Shown here: piece by piece, positions 23,030 to 35,700 of the stretch
Layout: each line of letters begins with the position of its first letter
Numbering within the stretch: the first letter of the stretch is position 1
Assembly: GCA_038496445.1 (NCBI GenBank)
Contig: JALMLS010000310.1
Location: 186,001-250,000, forward strand
Source of the DNA: Trichosphaerium sp. ATCC 40318
Taxonomy: Eukaryota; Discosea; Flabellinia; Trichosidae
Length of the DNA: 64,000 nucleotides
Direction: 5' to 3'
Notes under the pieces: generated by a model
What the model was told of the DNA's origin: nothing
What the model saw: only the letters and a program-made list of their open reading frames with translations
Database searches by the model: none
Program-made: the position numbers and the translations under genes

Positions 23030-26000
23030 ATGTCTCAAAAAGATCAAAGTGGTTGGATACGATCCCAAAAGAATGTAAGTAGTCTTTAAAACGCAGAGTT
23101 TTGCCTTTCTAGTTTTACAGTTCCTAACGGCGGTTATCTTTTTGTTATCACCAGTGGCTACGCACGTGTTATCTAATCTAATTTTTTTAGGCTTTCAAAG
23201 GATGGTGTAATACCCACATGAGCGAGCTAGGTGAAAATGTTGCCATAAAAGATTTGGTAGAAGATTTAAAAAGCGGCGTTATACTATTAGAGCTTCTGGG
23301 TGTAAGTTCCTGTTTATATTGACAGAGTTCCTTTGATGAAAAAAAAACTCTTCGAGTTTGTTACAGATTCTGTTAGGGATTAGCAGATAAGCCTCTTCCA
23401 AAGTATTGTAAGAAGCCACGTACGATGTTTCAGATGGTCGAGAATACAAACTTGGTATGCAAAATTGTTTTTTTTTAATGTCTCCTTTTGCTACCCTTGT
23501 TTTTTATTGTCTTAGCGCTTTTAGTGGTTGTACAATCTGTTTTTTTGTATCACGTGACATTTTTTTCTGACCATTGTTGGCAGTTAACAAAAAAGTTTTT
23601 AGTGCTGTAGTTATTTACCTGATGCGTAAAATAGGCACTCAAGTTCATTGAGGATCAAGGTATCCGTACTGCGAATATTGGAGGAAAGGATATTCATGAC
23701 GGCAAGGAAAATCTTGTTCTTGGGTTAATCTGGTGAGGTTATGGTTTTTTTTTTCAATGTCTAATTTATAACATCTACAGGACTCTTATACTTCGTTATC
23801 ACCTGTCAAAAGTGCGTCAAAATTAAATTGATAGAAAGCGAAATATTGTAATTCATTGACGTAGGGAGGTAAAGGAAAAAAAGCGAAAGAAGTCAATGAC
23901 GCATTGCTTGGGTACGTATTCCCAAAGAAATAAACATAATTAACCGCTAATAATGTCTGCTTCTAACAAAATTACAGATGGATCAAAGAACAGATCAAGG
24001 GTTAATAATAAATAATTAGATGCGTATCATGTGCTAATAATGTTTAGACTACCCTGTGGAAGTGACTAACTTCAAAAAAGGGTAAACTTAATTCGTTCAA
24101 AATTGTTTTCTTATTATTCTAGATGGAGTGATGGCAAAGCTCTTACAGCGTTAGTAGATAGCTTACAAAAAGGCTCATGCTCGCTATCTGGGATGTCGGT
24201 AACGGAACGTTTAAATGCTTTATATACTGATTACAATACAGGGAGATGTGTACAAAGACATTGCTCGGTAACTTGATTTTCATAAAGTGTCACTTCGTCT
24301 ATTTCACATTAGTTCAATTTATTCTATCTGGTTCTCACCTACTGTAGTGCCATGGAAATTGCTAAGAACAAGTTTGGCATACCAAGTATACTACATCCAG
24401 AAGATATTGTAGATTATCCTAATGATTTGACTATGGCTACATACTTGGCTTACTTCAAAAATGCTGAGGTTCAACCTGAACAAGGTAACAAACAAATATC
24501 ACGTGAAAGTACATTTCGTATTGTTCTCAACGTTTTTCGTATCTTAGAGCCTACAGCGTCTATTGATATTCCAGATTCCTTGACTGAAGGTCAAGATGTT
24601 TCAGTAACATTTAATGTCAAAGACGCAAATACAGCTGAGCCTATGGTTGATCAGTCTAAGATTAGCGTTACTCTTGATGGTAAAGATACCCCATTCGAAC
24701 CTTCTGATGTCCCAGGAGAGTTTAAAATACCTCTGAATTTGGCTAAAGTAGGAGTGATTCCATTAGAGGTGTTTTACGATGATAAAGTAATCGGCACATC
24801 TGAGATAGATGTTGAAGCCAAAAAAGGTGAGCAAACTTTTTAATCGATTTCTCTTCTGTTCTCATTTCTATTAGAACCTGTTGGTAATGTTGCAGAGAAA
24901 CCAGATAAGCCTGTAGCTGGAGAAATACTTCGTGTGGTTGTACAAGTAAAAGACAAAGATTCTGGAGAACCTCTTGACGTTGATACTGATAAACTAAATG
25001 TAAACATCCCTGCTGAAAACGTTCAAATTGAGCCTTCAAAAGAACCAGGTAAAGTTGTACTCACTTTCATACCAACAAAACCTGGCGATACAAAATTGCT
25101 TATTGAATATGATGGCATTGAAATAGTAAATGAAGATATCGCTGTAGTGAAGAAACAAGGTACAAAGTTGCTAAGAAATTTGTATTTTCTCCGTTTTGTT
25201 GTTCAGGTGTATTGATCTTTATTGTAGTTCCTACTGCGCAAGTTACTCTGCCTGATACTCTCACGCAAGGTGATGATTTGGAGTTGAAGTTTACAGTGAA
25301 AGACAAAGAATCTAATAACAATATTGACGACTTTGATATTTCCAAAGTAAAAGTTAATTTGGATGGAAAAGATATTAAAGTTCAACCCTCTGATAATCCT
25401 GGCGATTTCTCTTTATATTTATATATTAATTTTAATGAACCAGGCGATAAAAAACTTTCTATTGCTTATGATGGTAAAGAGATCGGCACAAAAGAGTTTT
25501 ATGTAGACCACAAAAAAGGTAAAAACTTAGGTTTTGTTGTTTTGTTACTGATAAGTTTGACTAGTACCTATCGCACGATTTGATATACCAGACGATATCT
25601 TTGTTACTGGAAGAGAATACGAAGTGACAATTGTCATTAACGATTCTGTTACCGGTGCTCCAATGGAGGTTGATAAAGATAACCTTGATTTTGCTCTTGA
25701 AAACGGGAAACTTGATATTGGCGACTCTGATGAAGTAGGCAAAGTGCCTATTTCTGTATATTTTGATAATCCATGTAAAACTAAACTCAAAGTATATTTA
25801 AATGACCAAGAAGTCGCTTCGCAGGAGTTCATAGTGGATGCTAAAAAAGGTAACGCTCTATCTTTTGTATTTTTTTTTCGAACAGTTGAAATTGCTCAGT
25901 GAATTTCCAGTACCTAAACTCTTGGTTGATGATAAACCTGAACATATAGAAGAAAGTTATGAGACAATTCTTGCATTTCGGCTTATTGATGAAGTATCCA

Positions 26001-29000
26001 GAGACGATATGGAAATTGACAAAGCCAAGTTAAAACTGAAAGTTGGCGATTACAATGTAGATTTTGAGGATGGTGGCTCTTCTAGTAGAGTAGCAGCCAA
26101 AATAACATTTGATGATCATGGAAGTAAGATTATTGTTGCTACATACGACGGAGAAGAAGTACTGAAGAATAGCATTGAAGTTAAACCAAAGAGAGGTACC
26201 TGTTAAAACTATTTAGGAAGTTTTTTTTGGGTTGATGACTTACTTTGTGTAGTCCCTACTGCAGATATTAAGGTCCCTGATGTGTTAAAGCAAGGTGAAC
26301 ACGCTTTTGTTACAATATCAGTAAAAGATGTGAAAACGCAAGAAGTGATGGGCGACATTGACCCTGCCAATATTAAAGCCTCAGTCGCAGATAAAAGTCT
26401 TATTTGCAATCCTTCCGATAATCCTGGTGTATTTAACATTACTCTCAAGAACAATGATCCAGGTGATAAGACGTTGTCTGTGTCATACAATGACAAAGTC
26501 ATCGGTACTGCTGACTTATTTATTGAACCCAAAAAAGGTACCTGATTCTTGTTTTTTTCCAAAGTTGACTCGGTAAACAGAGCCTTCCGCCACGTGTGAA
26601 ATTCCAAAAGATGTCATTGTTTCAGAGCCTGTGAGTATAAGTATGGAAGTTACCGATAAAGCTACTGGGTCTCCAATGGAAGTGGAGAAAGATAAGCTCG
26701 TTGTAAGTGTCGATTCTGGAATTGTTCAAGTTAGTGACTTTAAAACGCTTGGACAAGTTCTTGTCACTGTTGAGGTTGATGAACCAGGAGATAACAAAAT
26801 CACAGTTACTTATGACGGCGAAGAAATAATGTCAAACGAATTCCATGCAAAACCAAAGCAAGGTAACAATCACATGGACTGCTTTCACCTTAATATGTTT
26901 AGTGCCAACCATGACCATTGATGAACCACCTGACGAGATCGTCGCTGGTTCTGAATCACAACTGACGCTCAAAATGACAGACAAAGAATCTGGCGATCTA
27001 ATGGACATTGATAAAGAATGTTTGAGTGTATCTCTGTCTGATGATGTTCCATTCACAATTGAGTCTATTGATGATCATCCAAATGAAGTATCAATCTCAT
27101 TCACTCCTAAATCTGTTGGACCTCTTGCAATATCTGCAAAATACAATGATGCTGATGTACTATCTCAAGAGATTCTTGTTGTTGCAAAGAAAGGTAAACA
27201 TCTACAGTTGTTTCACACTAAATTTTAACTATTATTTCAGTTCCTGTTGCCGAATTTACAGCACCAGATATAGTCGTTAAAGGCACATATGCTGAAGCAA
27301 TCGTTAAAATACTGGACGAAGAATCGAAGGAACCATTTGTAGGATTAGAATTAGATGATATCAAAGCCAAGCTTGGTGATGAAGATGTTGAATGTACTCC
27401 GACAGATAACCCTTCAGAGTTCAAAATACCTTTGAAATATACTGAAGAAGGTAACCAGACACTATCAGTACTCTATGAAGCAACTGTCATTGGCACAAAA
27501 GACATAGACTTCAAACACAAGAAAGTTCCTTCTGCAACATGTGAAGGCATACCTGAGGACATTCTGGCCGGTGAACCTTTTGAAGCTACATTGAAGGTTG
27601 TGGACTCAGTTGCCAACACTCCAATGGAAGTGGACAAAGATAAACTCGTTGTCGCTGTTGATAATGGAAATATTGAAGTTGGTGACTCAGACACACTTGG
27701 AGAAGTACCTATTGTAGTGAGAATCGATGAAGCAGGTATCAACAACCTCAAGGCTACTTATGATGGCGAAGAAATTCTATCAACAGACATCGCATCAAAG
27801 AAGAAGCAAGGTACCTCAAAAATGCTCACTTATCTTTGTTGTTAACAAGTTTCTCCTTTAGTCCCTGTTGGAGCTTTTGAACATTGTCCAGAACAAGTGA
27901 CTCAAGGAGAAGATGTTAAAATTACGATGCAAGTTAAAGACAAGGAATCTGGTGCAGTGATCGAGATCGAGAAAGAAAACTTGAGCTTTGAAATAGCTGA
28001 TGGTAATGATGTTACCGTTGACTCAGTTGAAGGCGAACCAAGTAAAGTAGAGATATCTTTCAAGCCTGATAAAGTTGGCGATACAACTATTACTGCAAAG
28101 TACAACTGCGAAGATATTATCAGCAAAGAACTCAAAGTTGTTGCCAAAAAAAGTAAGAACCACTTCTTGTTTGATTTTTTTTATTCATTTTCTTTAGTAC
28201 CTATGGCTAGTATCGTACTCGCAGATGAACTAGTAGAAGGGAGAGATGCTATTGTAGGCATTGCTATCAAGGATGCATTAACAGATAAGCCACTTTCAGA
28301 TATTCCTGCGACTGATGTCAAAGTTCAACTTGATGATGAATATCTAGCTTGTGAGCCTTCAGATAACCCAGGAGAGTATATTGTCAGTGTTCCACTGAAT
28401 AAGCCTGGCGACAAGAAGCTTTATGTAAGCTATCAAGATAATGAAATTGGGTCAAAGGACATACACATCGAAGCAAAGAAAGGTACTTTTTTGGTTTTTT
28501 TGGACGGTTTTATCTTCTCTCGTTGACTCACTTCCTTCACTATTAGTTCCTGGTACTGAATGCAAGTTGCCTAAAGAAATATATGTAGATAAACCTATTG
28601 AATCTGTTGTTAAAGTTATTGATACGGTATCTGGGTCACCATTAGAGGTCGAGAAAGGTAAACTCGCTGTGAATGTTGATTCAGGAACAGTTGAAGTTGG
28701 CAACTCTGAAAAGCTTGGAGATGTTCCTGTCACTTTTACGATACATGAACAGGGCGGTAACAAGCTAACAGTTACTTATGATGGTGAGGAGATATTATCA
28801 AAATACTTTGAAGCCAAGCCAGTACAAGGTACAAAAATATTTGCACATGACTTCGTTAATTTACTGTTTAGTGCCAACCATTACAATTGATGAACCACCT
28901 GGCAAGATCATCGCTGGTTGTGAGTCAAAACTGACACTGCAACTGACAGACGAAGAATCTGGCGATCTAATGGATATTGACAAAGACAGTTTGAGTGTCA

Positions 29001-29911
29001 CTGTTTCTGATTATACACCTGTCACAGTTGAGTTTGTCGATGATCATCCAAATGAAGTATCAATCTCATTCACTCCTGAATCTGTTGGACTTCTTACAGT
29101 ATCTGCAAAATACAATGATGCTGACGTACTATCTCAAGAGATTCTTGTTGTTGCAAAGAAAGGTAAACATCTACAGTTGTATAAACTAATACTCTATGTT
29201 CAAAATTTTTTTTAGTTCCTGTTCCCGAGTTCACAGCACTAGACACAGTTGTTGAAGGCACAGAGTGTAAAGATATCACCAAAGTGCTTGATGACGAACT
29301 AAAGGAAGCATTTGAAAGTTTGAGTTCAAGTGACTATGAAGAAGAACCTATAATCACAGAAACACTCTCTTTGGCACGCCAGGGCAGAAAAGAAACTAGA
29401 GAATTATCTCCTGAAGCTGCCCTTGAAGGTTCTGAAGAGCGTTTAAAACAGAGTCTTGATAGGTACTTACAGGTAACAATTGAGCACTTTGAGGAATCTC
29501 AAATCCGCTGGATGAAATTTGTCATGACACTTGTCTGTACGTGTGTTTTTTTTGATCAAAACACAATGGTTTTGAAGATTTTTGTTTTTTCTTACTAGGC
29601 TAGTTCGAATGCTTATTGTAATGTCTTTAGGTTGCATTATGTTTGTTCTTTTTGCAGTTGTAGCTGCTGTAATCATGTGGATATCTAATCCTAGCGAGGA
29701 AATTCTAATATCTCGTGTCACAGAGACAAATGACTACGATATATCCAGTTTTTTTGGCGAATCATCAATCAAGACAGTTAATGTATCGAACTGGGTTTTG
29801 TTCAGCTGGGGTAATGTAGATGATGGTTGTCAATATTTAGGTATATTCGACCAATGGTTTGATATTACTTACGTTTATCGTACAATTGCCTGTATATTAT
29901 TATGTATTTAA
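23030..29911 (+). CDS. Actin-binding CH-CH protein with filamin-like repeats and C-terminal membrane segment
   Basis: Start: MSQKDQSGWIRSQKN. CH1 has AFKGWCNTHMSELGENVAIK, KPLPKYCKKPRTMFQMVEN and GIRTANIGGKDIHDGKENLV. CH2 has WIKEQIKDYPVEVTNFKKGW-SDGKALTALVDSL and MEIAKNKFGIPSILHPEDI. This tandem is the filamin/actinin-type actin-binding domain. Then come 14 complete and one truncated Ig/filamin-like repeats of about 95 residues (24549-29330), nearly all one per exon. The end has an acidic linker, a helix (RLKQSLDRYLQVTIEHFEES) and one hydrophobic segment (LGCIMFVLFAVVAAVIMW, about 29620-29680), then about 70 residues. It probably ties actin to a membrane, as nesprins and interaptin do. The 3' end is uncertain: the last codons run into duplication copy 3. 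Confidence 0.8.
24549..29330 (+). repeat. Exon array of filamin-like Ig repeats in A-B-C triplets
   Basis: Repeats start near 24549, 24875, 25228, 25565, 25905, 26251, 26588, 26902, 27240, 27525, 27862, 28198, 28547, 28873 and 29216. From repeat 3 on, every third repeat is of the same type: A has PSDNPGxF and YDxxxIGTK; B has MEVDKDKL and YDGEEILS; C has DHPNEVSISFTP and VLSQEILVVAKK. Repeats 8 and 14 are close to identical, and their following introns share GTAAACATCTACAGTTGT. Repeats 9 and 10 are fused in one exon. Confidence 0.85.
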
Positions 29912-29971
29912 AAGTAAAGAAACAACATAAAGGCAAATTAACTAAGGGGAAATAAATTCGTTTATTTCTGT

Positions 29972-30727
29972 TCAAGCAGTACAACTACAATCTCCATTGT
30001 TCGGGAGAATTACACTATCATTGGCACCGTCACCGTCAATTAAAGCGTCACCGTTGAAGCAAAAGTGAAAACTGTTGAAAACATAGAATCTGGTAAATCT
30101 CCATCCATCGTTGCTGAAATTCTTGACTTCAAGGCCAGTGAGAGATTTCGAAGGGTCTTTGATAGGAGCAGCCATGAAGAAGTGGTCGATAGCGCCAATT
30201 TGAAAGTCATCAATATTTGTGTCATCAACATTAGCACTCCAAGGTGATGTTGTTGTATCGGTGTACACATATCTGTATCGAATTTTACCATCTGTTTTAT
30301 CATGTGTGCCAGTGCCGGTTTCAGTCATGATAAACGTATCTGTTGTAAGGTGTTCTTTCTCGAGGGTATCTCCTGAAGCGCCTCCGTTGATCAAGTTACA
30401 CTGATTCATCATGAATAAGTTACAGATGGAATCCTGGTAACTTGTAAAGAAGTTACATCTTATGTCGGCAGTGCATAGTTGCTCGCATTCTTGTTTTGTT
30501 ACTGATGTATCTCTAGGGAAGCTACATTCTCCAGGACCTCCTACCGAGTTACAGTGAGTTACTGTTGAGCCTGCAAATGAGCCATCGCAGTTAACAAAGC
30601 GTCCTGCATGCATGTCTTTGCGACATCCTTGACATGTTTCAGTTGAAGCTATTGCAAGTGGCGTGTAAGTTACAGCTGCAAACGCAAGGGAGATAAGGGA
30701 TAGAGAAATGATGAGTTGTTGTTTCAT
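29972..30727 (-). CDS. Secreted PAN-PLAT protein, copy 3
   Basis: This is an intact intronless 251-codon copy. It differs from copy 1 at about five positions and from copy 2 at about six, including Ser to Ile in DDFQIGAID and His to Ser near the end (GANDSVILP). The upstream extension (MTSHHQETPAKN) differs more than the mature protein does. That supports translation from the inner ATG at 30727, where the signal peptide MKQQLIISLSLISLAFAAV begins. The cysteines of both domains are all kept. Its stop codon lies about 60 bp from the end of the filamin-like gene, tail to tail. Confidence 0.85.
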   Translation of the reverse strand: MKQQLIISLSLISLAFAAVTYTPLAIASTETCQGCRKDMHAGRFVNCDGSFAGSTVTHCNSVGGPGECSFPRDTSVTKQECEQLCTADIRCNFFTSYQDSICNLFMMNQCNLINGGASGDTLEKEHLTTDTFIMTETGTGTHDKTDGKIRYRYVYTDTTTSPWSANVDDTNIDDFQIGAIDHFFMAAPIKDPSKSLTGLEVKNFSNDGWRFTRFYVFNSFHFCFNGDALIDGDGANDSVILPNNGDCSCTA

Positions 30728-31889
30728 GTTGTTCGGTGAGAAAGTTATGCTTAATTGTGCGTTTTTTGCGGGAGTTTCTTGGTGATGTGATGTCATATAA
30801 ATTGTTGTGAGATTTCGTTGTTTTCATTTTTTTCTTGTGGATAGAAAGTACCTCAAATATTTTGATCGGGGCTGATAATGTTTGTGTTTCCTTTTCATTT
30901 TAGAGACGGTAACTACATTCGTTTCAAACCTCATATTTTTGAAATTCAGAGAAGTTTTTTCTCAACCACTCAAAAACTGTGTTCACGTGATTTTTTAGAG
31001 TTCAAGAACAACTTTGAAAAACACGTACTGTACAACCCAAAACAGCATCTATTGGTGGTACTCAGATAAGGAAATGATTGAATTTGATTTGAGAACTACA
31101 AAAATTATGTCCTTGAACTCCGCCTACCGAGTTTTTTCGTGACCCATTTTCTGCTGCAACCAATTCGAACAATAGAAAACCTAGCTCCCATGTTACGAAA
31201 CATCATAAAATTGATAGCATCTACCGTCTCACATGAAACTTTGTTGTGTACGTCTCAAAACTCAGCAATCATTGATTGTAACCTGAACACTTGTGCACTG
31301 TAATAGTTGAACTGGTAGTTCTAACTTGCTTTTGTGCTAACATTCATAAAGTCACTTCCAAGTAGGTTAGCTAACTGCTATTGGCTAGTCATGTACGGAA
31401 CATATCTACAAATATCTACAATGAGACCACAATAAAGTGGTGAGCAGTGTCAATGTCGTTTGGAACCTGTTGTGTGAAACAATACAAACCCTTTTCGCAA
31501 ATTATTAACATTGCCGTAGTGCTCTAGATTCAATATTATTGAAGTTCAAAACTAGTGTGAAGTAACAGTCTTTGTTGATAGTTTAGACTGTAGCTGTAAC
31601 TTTCTCAGGGCATAAAAGAGTTTCAGATAGATTGAACTCCGGCTATTTCATGCCACAAATTAAGAGGACACATGAGTCTCACTGTGATGTTGACCTTCCT
31701 GTCACATGTTCAAATAGATTACGCTGATATTTCCGCCTAGCCAGTACAGTATTTACAAGCAGAAATCACCAGCAACACCCATCCAAACGTTTGCATGTTT
31801 GAACAATGTCTTTACTTTTACATAATTCTACGATGTTGAAATCGATTTGCGATTTGTAAATAAATCCCACATGCTCGCTCTACATTCAA

Positions 31890-32150
31890 GATGTCACCAA
31901 AAACAGTGTGTACTCCACAAAGAGCTTTCACTTCATCTGCAAAATTAGATAGTAAGATCTATTGTATGTACACCAGCAAGGGCTTTGACACCTTTATCTG
32001 TTCTCTTGTAAAATCTATTCAACGATATCTTATGTACACCAGCAAGATGAATGACACCTTCATCTGTGTGATATGTACGCCAGCAAGCGTTTTAATCCCT
32101 TCTTCAGGAATCTCACACTCCGGAAGTGTATTGGATGGACACGTGCCAAA
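31890..32150 (-). pseudogene. Leucine-rich-repeat relics
   Basis: The minus strand shows at least three units in shifting frames: EGIKTLAGVH, a unit starting HTDEGVIHLAGVHK, and RTDKGVKALAGVHTIDLT, about 70-80 bp apart. Stops and frameshifts break them. They match the copy 1 relics and suggest an LRR gene was part of the ancestral duplicated unit. Confidence 0.6.
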
Positions 32151-32748
32151 GCTTTGATGCTCTCAATCTCATTTCTTTCCCTAGCTTATGCCTACACTAA
32201 ATAATCAAACCTTTCTTGAACTAACTTGCTATACAAGGTCCTCTATTTAAGGGTTCCCTTAAGACAATCATATATGTGCCGCTGCCTTAAAACTCCAAAA
32301 TAAAGTCCACTGCTATTTCTGACCGTGCTTGCGCACTAGTAAATACAAACGTATGCAAAAACTAATGGCTATTTGTTTTGAAGTTTCTACAATGCCTAGT
32401 TTCACATTAAAACCTGTGAATGTTCTAATCATACAGGAAAATCACAGGTCTCAATGATCGCACTTACAAAGAGCAAAAAAGTGTAATGTCATAATAATAT
32501 CTCCCCGAAAATTGGTTTTTGTGACTGAATTCTTACAACACCGCCCAACACGCCCGAAAAATACCTATAGCACACGAATAAGCGTAGACACACAATGGCA
32601 TATCTAGATTATATTTTAATCGACAGAAGAGTTGACAAGGTCAACAGTCAATATTTAGTCGTTTGTTGAAAACTTCAGGAGAAAAAAAATCAGCATAACT
32701 TACTGATAAATTTGAGAAAGGAAGCGAAGGCCTTCGCTCTGTGACAGA
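32151..32748. other. Spacer upstream of the four-helix/C2/WWE gene
   Basis: No gene is seen in about 600 bp. It contains the promoter of the next gene. Confidence 0.5.
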
Positions 32749-35700
32749 ATGGACGTCGTAGAAATAATTCTAGTCGTCGTTGACGTGGTAAGCATACATA
32801 TAATGATAAAAAGAAGCCTAGTTCCTAACGAACTGCGTAAAAAAACAGGTTTCTTTCCTAAATGACATGTATCAGACGGTTAAAGAAAATAAAGAGCTGT
32901 GCGCTAAGCTTTTAGAGCGTGTACAAGGTACAAAAAAGTTTTCCACAATTTACGTAATTTTTTTAACGATTTCAACGGCAAACGTGTTAAAATGGTCGCA
33001 TTAGGTTTAAATGAGATATTACAAGGTAATACAGCGGTTTTCTATTTTTATTGGATAAACGGCCGTTTAATGGCCTTTTGACTCGATACATAGAACCCGC
33101 ACATACAGAACAACTTAAAAAACAAGATGGCGCATCAACATGCTTGGTACGTTTTGATTTATTAGAATATTTCCAAATCCCAACAAAAAAACCAAAACTC
33201 GATTGAACCATTTGGATCTTTTTTGTGTTTTTTACGACGTAATGCGTTCTCACGTGATTAATAATAGGTCAATTTATTACACTGTGTCAGAGGCAAGTAT
33301 TTTTACTTTTTCAAGCTGAAGCTTATGGGTACTAGACGCCAAGTCTTTCATGGAGAAGTATGGTAAATCGAGTGGTATAAGGAAGATTTTCTCTTTTCAA
33401 AATATAAAAGATGAGTTCCGGGTGAGTACCCGAAATGTTTGAATTCTTTCTTATCCTTATTTTACTCTTTAGGATCTTAATGATCGCTTAACTGTCGCAG
33501 CAACTGATTTGGGTCTTCTCCTACAGACTAAAGTGCTTCAAAAAGTCAGTGGCATTGATGTTGAGAAGTGTTTTGGTATTTTCTTTAAACCACTTGTCAT
33601 AGTGTTACACCTCACATTATTCCAAGGAAATGATGCCATTCATCTTCTAAAAACAGATGCAAAACTTTGTCTTGTTATTTGGGTTGATCACAAACCAGAA
33701 AAGTAAGGAATTTTTTTCGCATATTTTTGGTAGTCACGTGTTAATTCTTTTGAAGTTATTCTACGCTTATAAAAGCAGCTTCAGATACAAGACCGAGTGT
33801 GGCAGTCCAGTAAGTGCCGTTAATTAAATATACGAGTTTGCTGATTAAGATAATTCAGACAAGTAAAATCTACAGACCATTTATTGAAGGAGTTACTTGA
33901 CAATGACTTCTTGCGCTCTTTGGATGGTACATTTTTATCCTTTTTTTTTTTTTAACTTTTCGCGAAGCTACACGTTTTCGTATTATTACAAGCGCTGAGA
34001 GGTGGGAGAAAGACGAACTGAACGAAAGCGCAGCTCATGATGTTATTTCAAAACTAGTAGAATATCATATTACAACACCTGTCTTGGTAAATCAATTGTT
34101 GTTGTTTTCGAAGTTCAGTTATTAACTTTTTTTTCCCGTGTTAGGTTCATACAAAGCTTGCTACACGTCTTAATAAATTGAGACAATTAGGATCACCTGT
34201 TACTATGGATGATGATGTATTAGAGAATTTTTTAGTTATGTCAACTGTAGTGGTAGTCGGTATTCCTTCAATATCGTATGAGAACTTTAAAATCAAGCTT
34301 TTGTTAATTTTTTTTTTCAGACAACAGGAAGAACAAGAAATCCAATCAAAAGGAGTTGTTCTTTTATTCAAGGATTCTTTTGATAGCGCTATATCATTTC
34401 TAAGAGATAATCCTTCGCTAGAGGATAACCCAAGATTCAGAATGCTAGTCGGAGACGGGTAGTGTTGAAATCAAACCCATTATTTTATTGCTTACATGTA
34501 TGCAGAGTCAACGCTGCACAAGGCATAGCTCAACTCCGTAAGGATAATCCGAACTATACTTGTCCTATTTTGGTGTCACAAAGCAACGGTAATATTGTAA
34601 GTACTCTAGTTGTGAGTGATAGACTAACAACTTCAAAGACACTCGAAGATTCAATGTCAAGATCTAAAGTATCAAACGACCGTGATGAGCTTATGAAGTT
34701 TGTTTGCATGGACGAACTACCATGGGCGAAAGAAATAGAAGAAGAGCTTGAAGGTGAAGACTTAGATCCTACAAAGACTGTACCAGGTGAAAGAGTAGAC
34801 TACGGAACGCTACATATATACAACGTTTCGTGTAAAAATTTGATTCCGAAAGACAAAAGTAAGTTTTTTGTTTTGTTTCTTCGTTCTTCTTTCTTTCTTA
34901 ATTTCTTTCTTTTACCTAATTATCCTGCTATTGATAGATGGTAAATCTGACCCATTCTTTACTGTTTCAATAAACACACAATCAAAGAAATCAGAAAAGA
35001 TAAAAAAGACTTTAAATCCAAAGTGGAAAGACTTGTATTGGCGTTTGTACGATTTCTTTTACTTTAATGAACTTATTCTGATTTTTTTCCTTTTTTAGCG
35101 CAGTCAATTCAACAGGTGTGGTAGAGTACGTTTTCTATTATAACTTGGGGTTTCATTTATACTAATTATCATTTGTAAAGATTTAATGTATTTGATTGGA
35201 ACAAGCTCGTTAGAAATGGTGAGGATTCGGTTTTTTTTGATTACATCAGAAAAAAAAAAAGAAAACATCACATACTTAGTTGTACATGTCTTTAAATTCT
35301 TTGTATTCATTGGCTTTGTTTAGATTATGAAGGTGGATGTTTTGTTCCTGTCAGTAATATTATTAGACAGCAGGGAGATAAGTCATCTGTTACAATGACA
35401 TTCGATCTGAGACATAAATCAGCTAAAGGTAAGAAACAGTTACATTTGTCATTCATTTTGATAGCCTTCGTTTGTATTCTTTGTAATTAATAATAGCTAA
35501 CATTATTTCTTTGTTTAGATGGAGAGGCTGGTACTCTTACAGCAAAGTTTAAGTTCTCCTTGAGCAACAAAATGAAAAGAAAAGTGAATTTAGCTGATCA
35601 GTTAATGGGCGATGTTATGCACTTTGTTGCGACACCAAGTACGCCTTTAAGATTTACTCGAACGCAATCACTAATATTCATAATATAGAACCAAATAGTA

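Larger units (their letters stand above)
29885..32150 (-). repeat. Segmental duplication, copy 3 of 3
   Basis: Same orientation as copy 2. It keeps the PAN-PLAT gene, the noncoding middle (with small deletions) and the clearest LRR relics at its far end. Its left edge lies in or at the last codons of the filamin-like gene. Confidence 0.85.

Noticed and set aside
33778-33812. A possible exon (reading TSDTRPSVAV in one frame) in the four-helix gene.
   Set aside because: Including it breaks the frame on one side; skipping it joins KPEK to QVKSTDHLL cleanly.
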